NCBI GenBank assembly: GCA_025937835.1
Contig: JAICQO010000031.1
Coordinates: forward strand, 1-62,842
Direction: 5' to 3'
Length of the DNA stretch: 62,842 bases
DNA from: Polyangiaceae bacterium
GTDB lineage: Bacteria; Myxococcota_A; Polyangia; Polyangiales; Polyangiaceae
Shown here: positions 62,745 through 62,842 of the stretch, one piece after another
How positions within the stretch are numbered: position 1 is the first letter of the stretch
Layout: the number at the start of each line of letters is the position of its first letter
Translations under genes and position numbers: made by a program
Notes under the pieces: generated by a model
The model's database searches: none
What the model was told of the DNA's origin: nothing
The model's input: only the letters and a program-made list of their open reading frames with translations

Positions 62745-62842
62745 CGATGACTGATGGCCGGGGCAGTGGGCGGTGGCTGACGGCTGACGGCTGATTCGGA
62801 GCGCTGATTATGGAGCGCTGACTACGAGCGCTGATCGCGGAG
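62745..62842. repeat. Short tandem array continuing past the window edge
   Basis: GCTGACG/GCTGATG-type units occur first, then GAGCGCTGA units repeat with a period of 13-16 bases to the end of the window. No gene is visible in 62341-62842 apart from these repeats. Confidence 0.7.

Noticed and set aside
1-62842. rRNA, tRNA, prophage or insertion sequence
   Set aside because: No cloverleaf, rRNA-like conserved segment, transposase, integrase or phage structural gene was recognised.

Overview
The window is about 62.8 kb of very GC-rich, densely coding bacterial DNA. It looks like a large-genome myxobacterium, probably order Polyangiales. This is inferred from gene content: two eukaryotic-like Ser/Thr kinases, FHA proteins, many short Cys- or Pro-rich lipoproteins, TonB/TonB-receptor fusions, a VIT-VWA giant, frequent GTG/TTG starts and four-base stop/start overlaps. 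I see no rRNA, tRNA, CRISPR array, prophage or insertion sequence. The content is chromosomal housekeeping mixed with lineage-specific signalling and envelope genes.

Layout. 1-1174: end of a lipoprotein-release ABC permease plus its LolD ATPase. 1181-3435 (minus): a dihaem cytochrome c-rhodanese fusion coupled to an arginine N-succinyltransferase-like gene. 3515-6247: an aminotransferase and a Cys-modular lipoprotein. 6253-12283 (minus): a kinase/AAA/TPR signalling giant and a Kef-type antiporter. 12399-17228: a membrane protein with a degenerate sigma-54-activator-like module, PIN-PhoH, and a tyrosine-carboxypeptidase-like metallopeptidase. 17195-22063: exonuclease III, a TonB-domain/TonB-receptor fusion with its lipoprotein, and a tiny lipoprotein. 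22618-25007: a kinase-FHA-degenerate GGDEF protein and a membrane-anchored unknown. 25009-28032 (minus): a one-POTRA outer-membrane protein, a secreted unknown and precorrin-2 dehydrogenase. 28144-30634 (minus): TerC and MalQ.

31315-35802 (minus) carries the most striking gene, a 1495-residue protein. It joins a sigma-70 region-4-like HTH, an anti-sigma zinc finger, a membrane segment, a FecR-like domain, a VIT domain, a VWA domain and a TPR-like tail. It would be a single-chain version of a sigma/anti-sigma/FecR signalling circuit. 35962-47214 holds Fpg, an FHA/MBL pair, a CorA variant, a thioesterase, a CDF transporter, TsaC, PlsC, an ammonium transporter and several lineage-restricted proteins.

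47239-62306 holds release factor 3, a large CehA/PHP-like protein, a secreted hydrolase, an aldehyde dehydrogenase and an MFS exporter. It also has a divergent pair of LysM proteins (an M15-like peptidase and a dead M16-like protein), a PEGA/TPR membrane protein, a small HTH protein with a good promoter, a 2-hydroxyacid dehydrogenase and a small outer-membrane barrel with a clear terminator. The last 500 bp are non-coding and built from two families of direct repeats and a short tandem array that runs off the window.

A shared theme is signal transduction built from fused or decayed domains: a dead bEBP-like AAA module, a dead GGDEF, a degenerate cyclase, a dead M16 and an apparently covalent sigma/anti-sigma unit. 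These are sequence-based domain readings made by eye and should be tested by profile searches and structure prediction.
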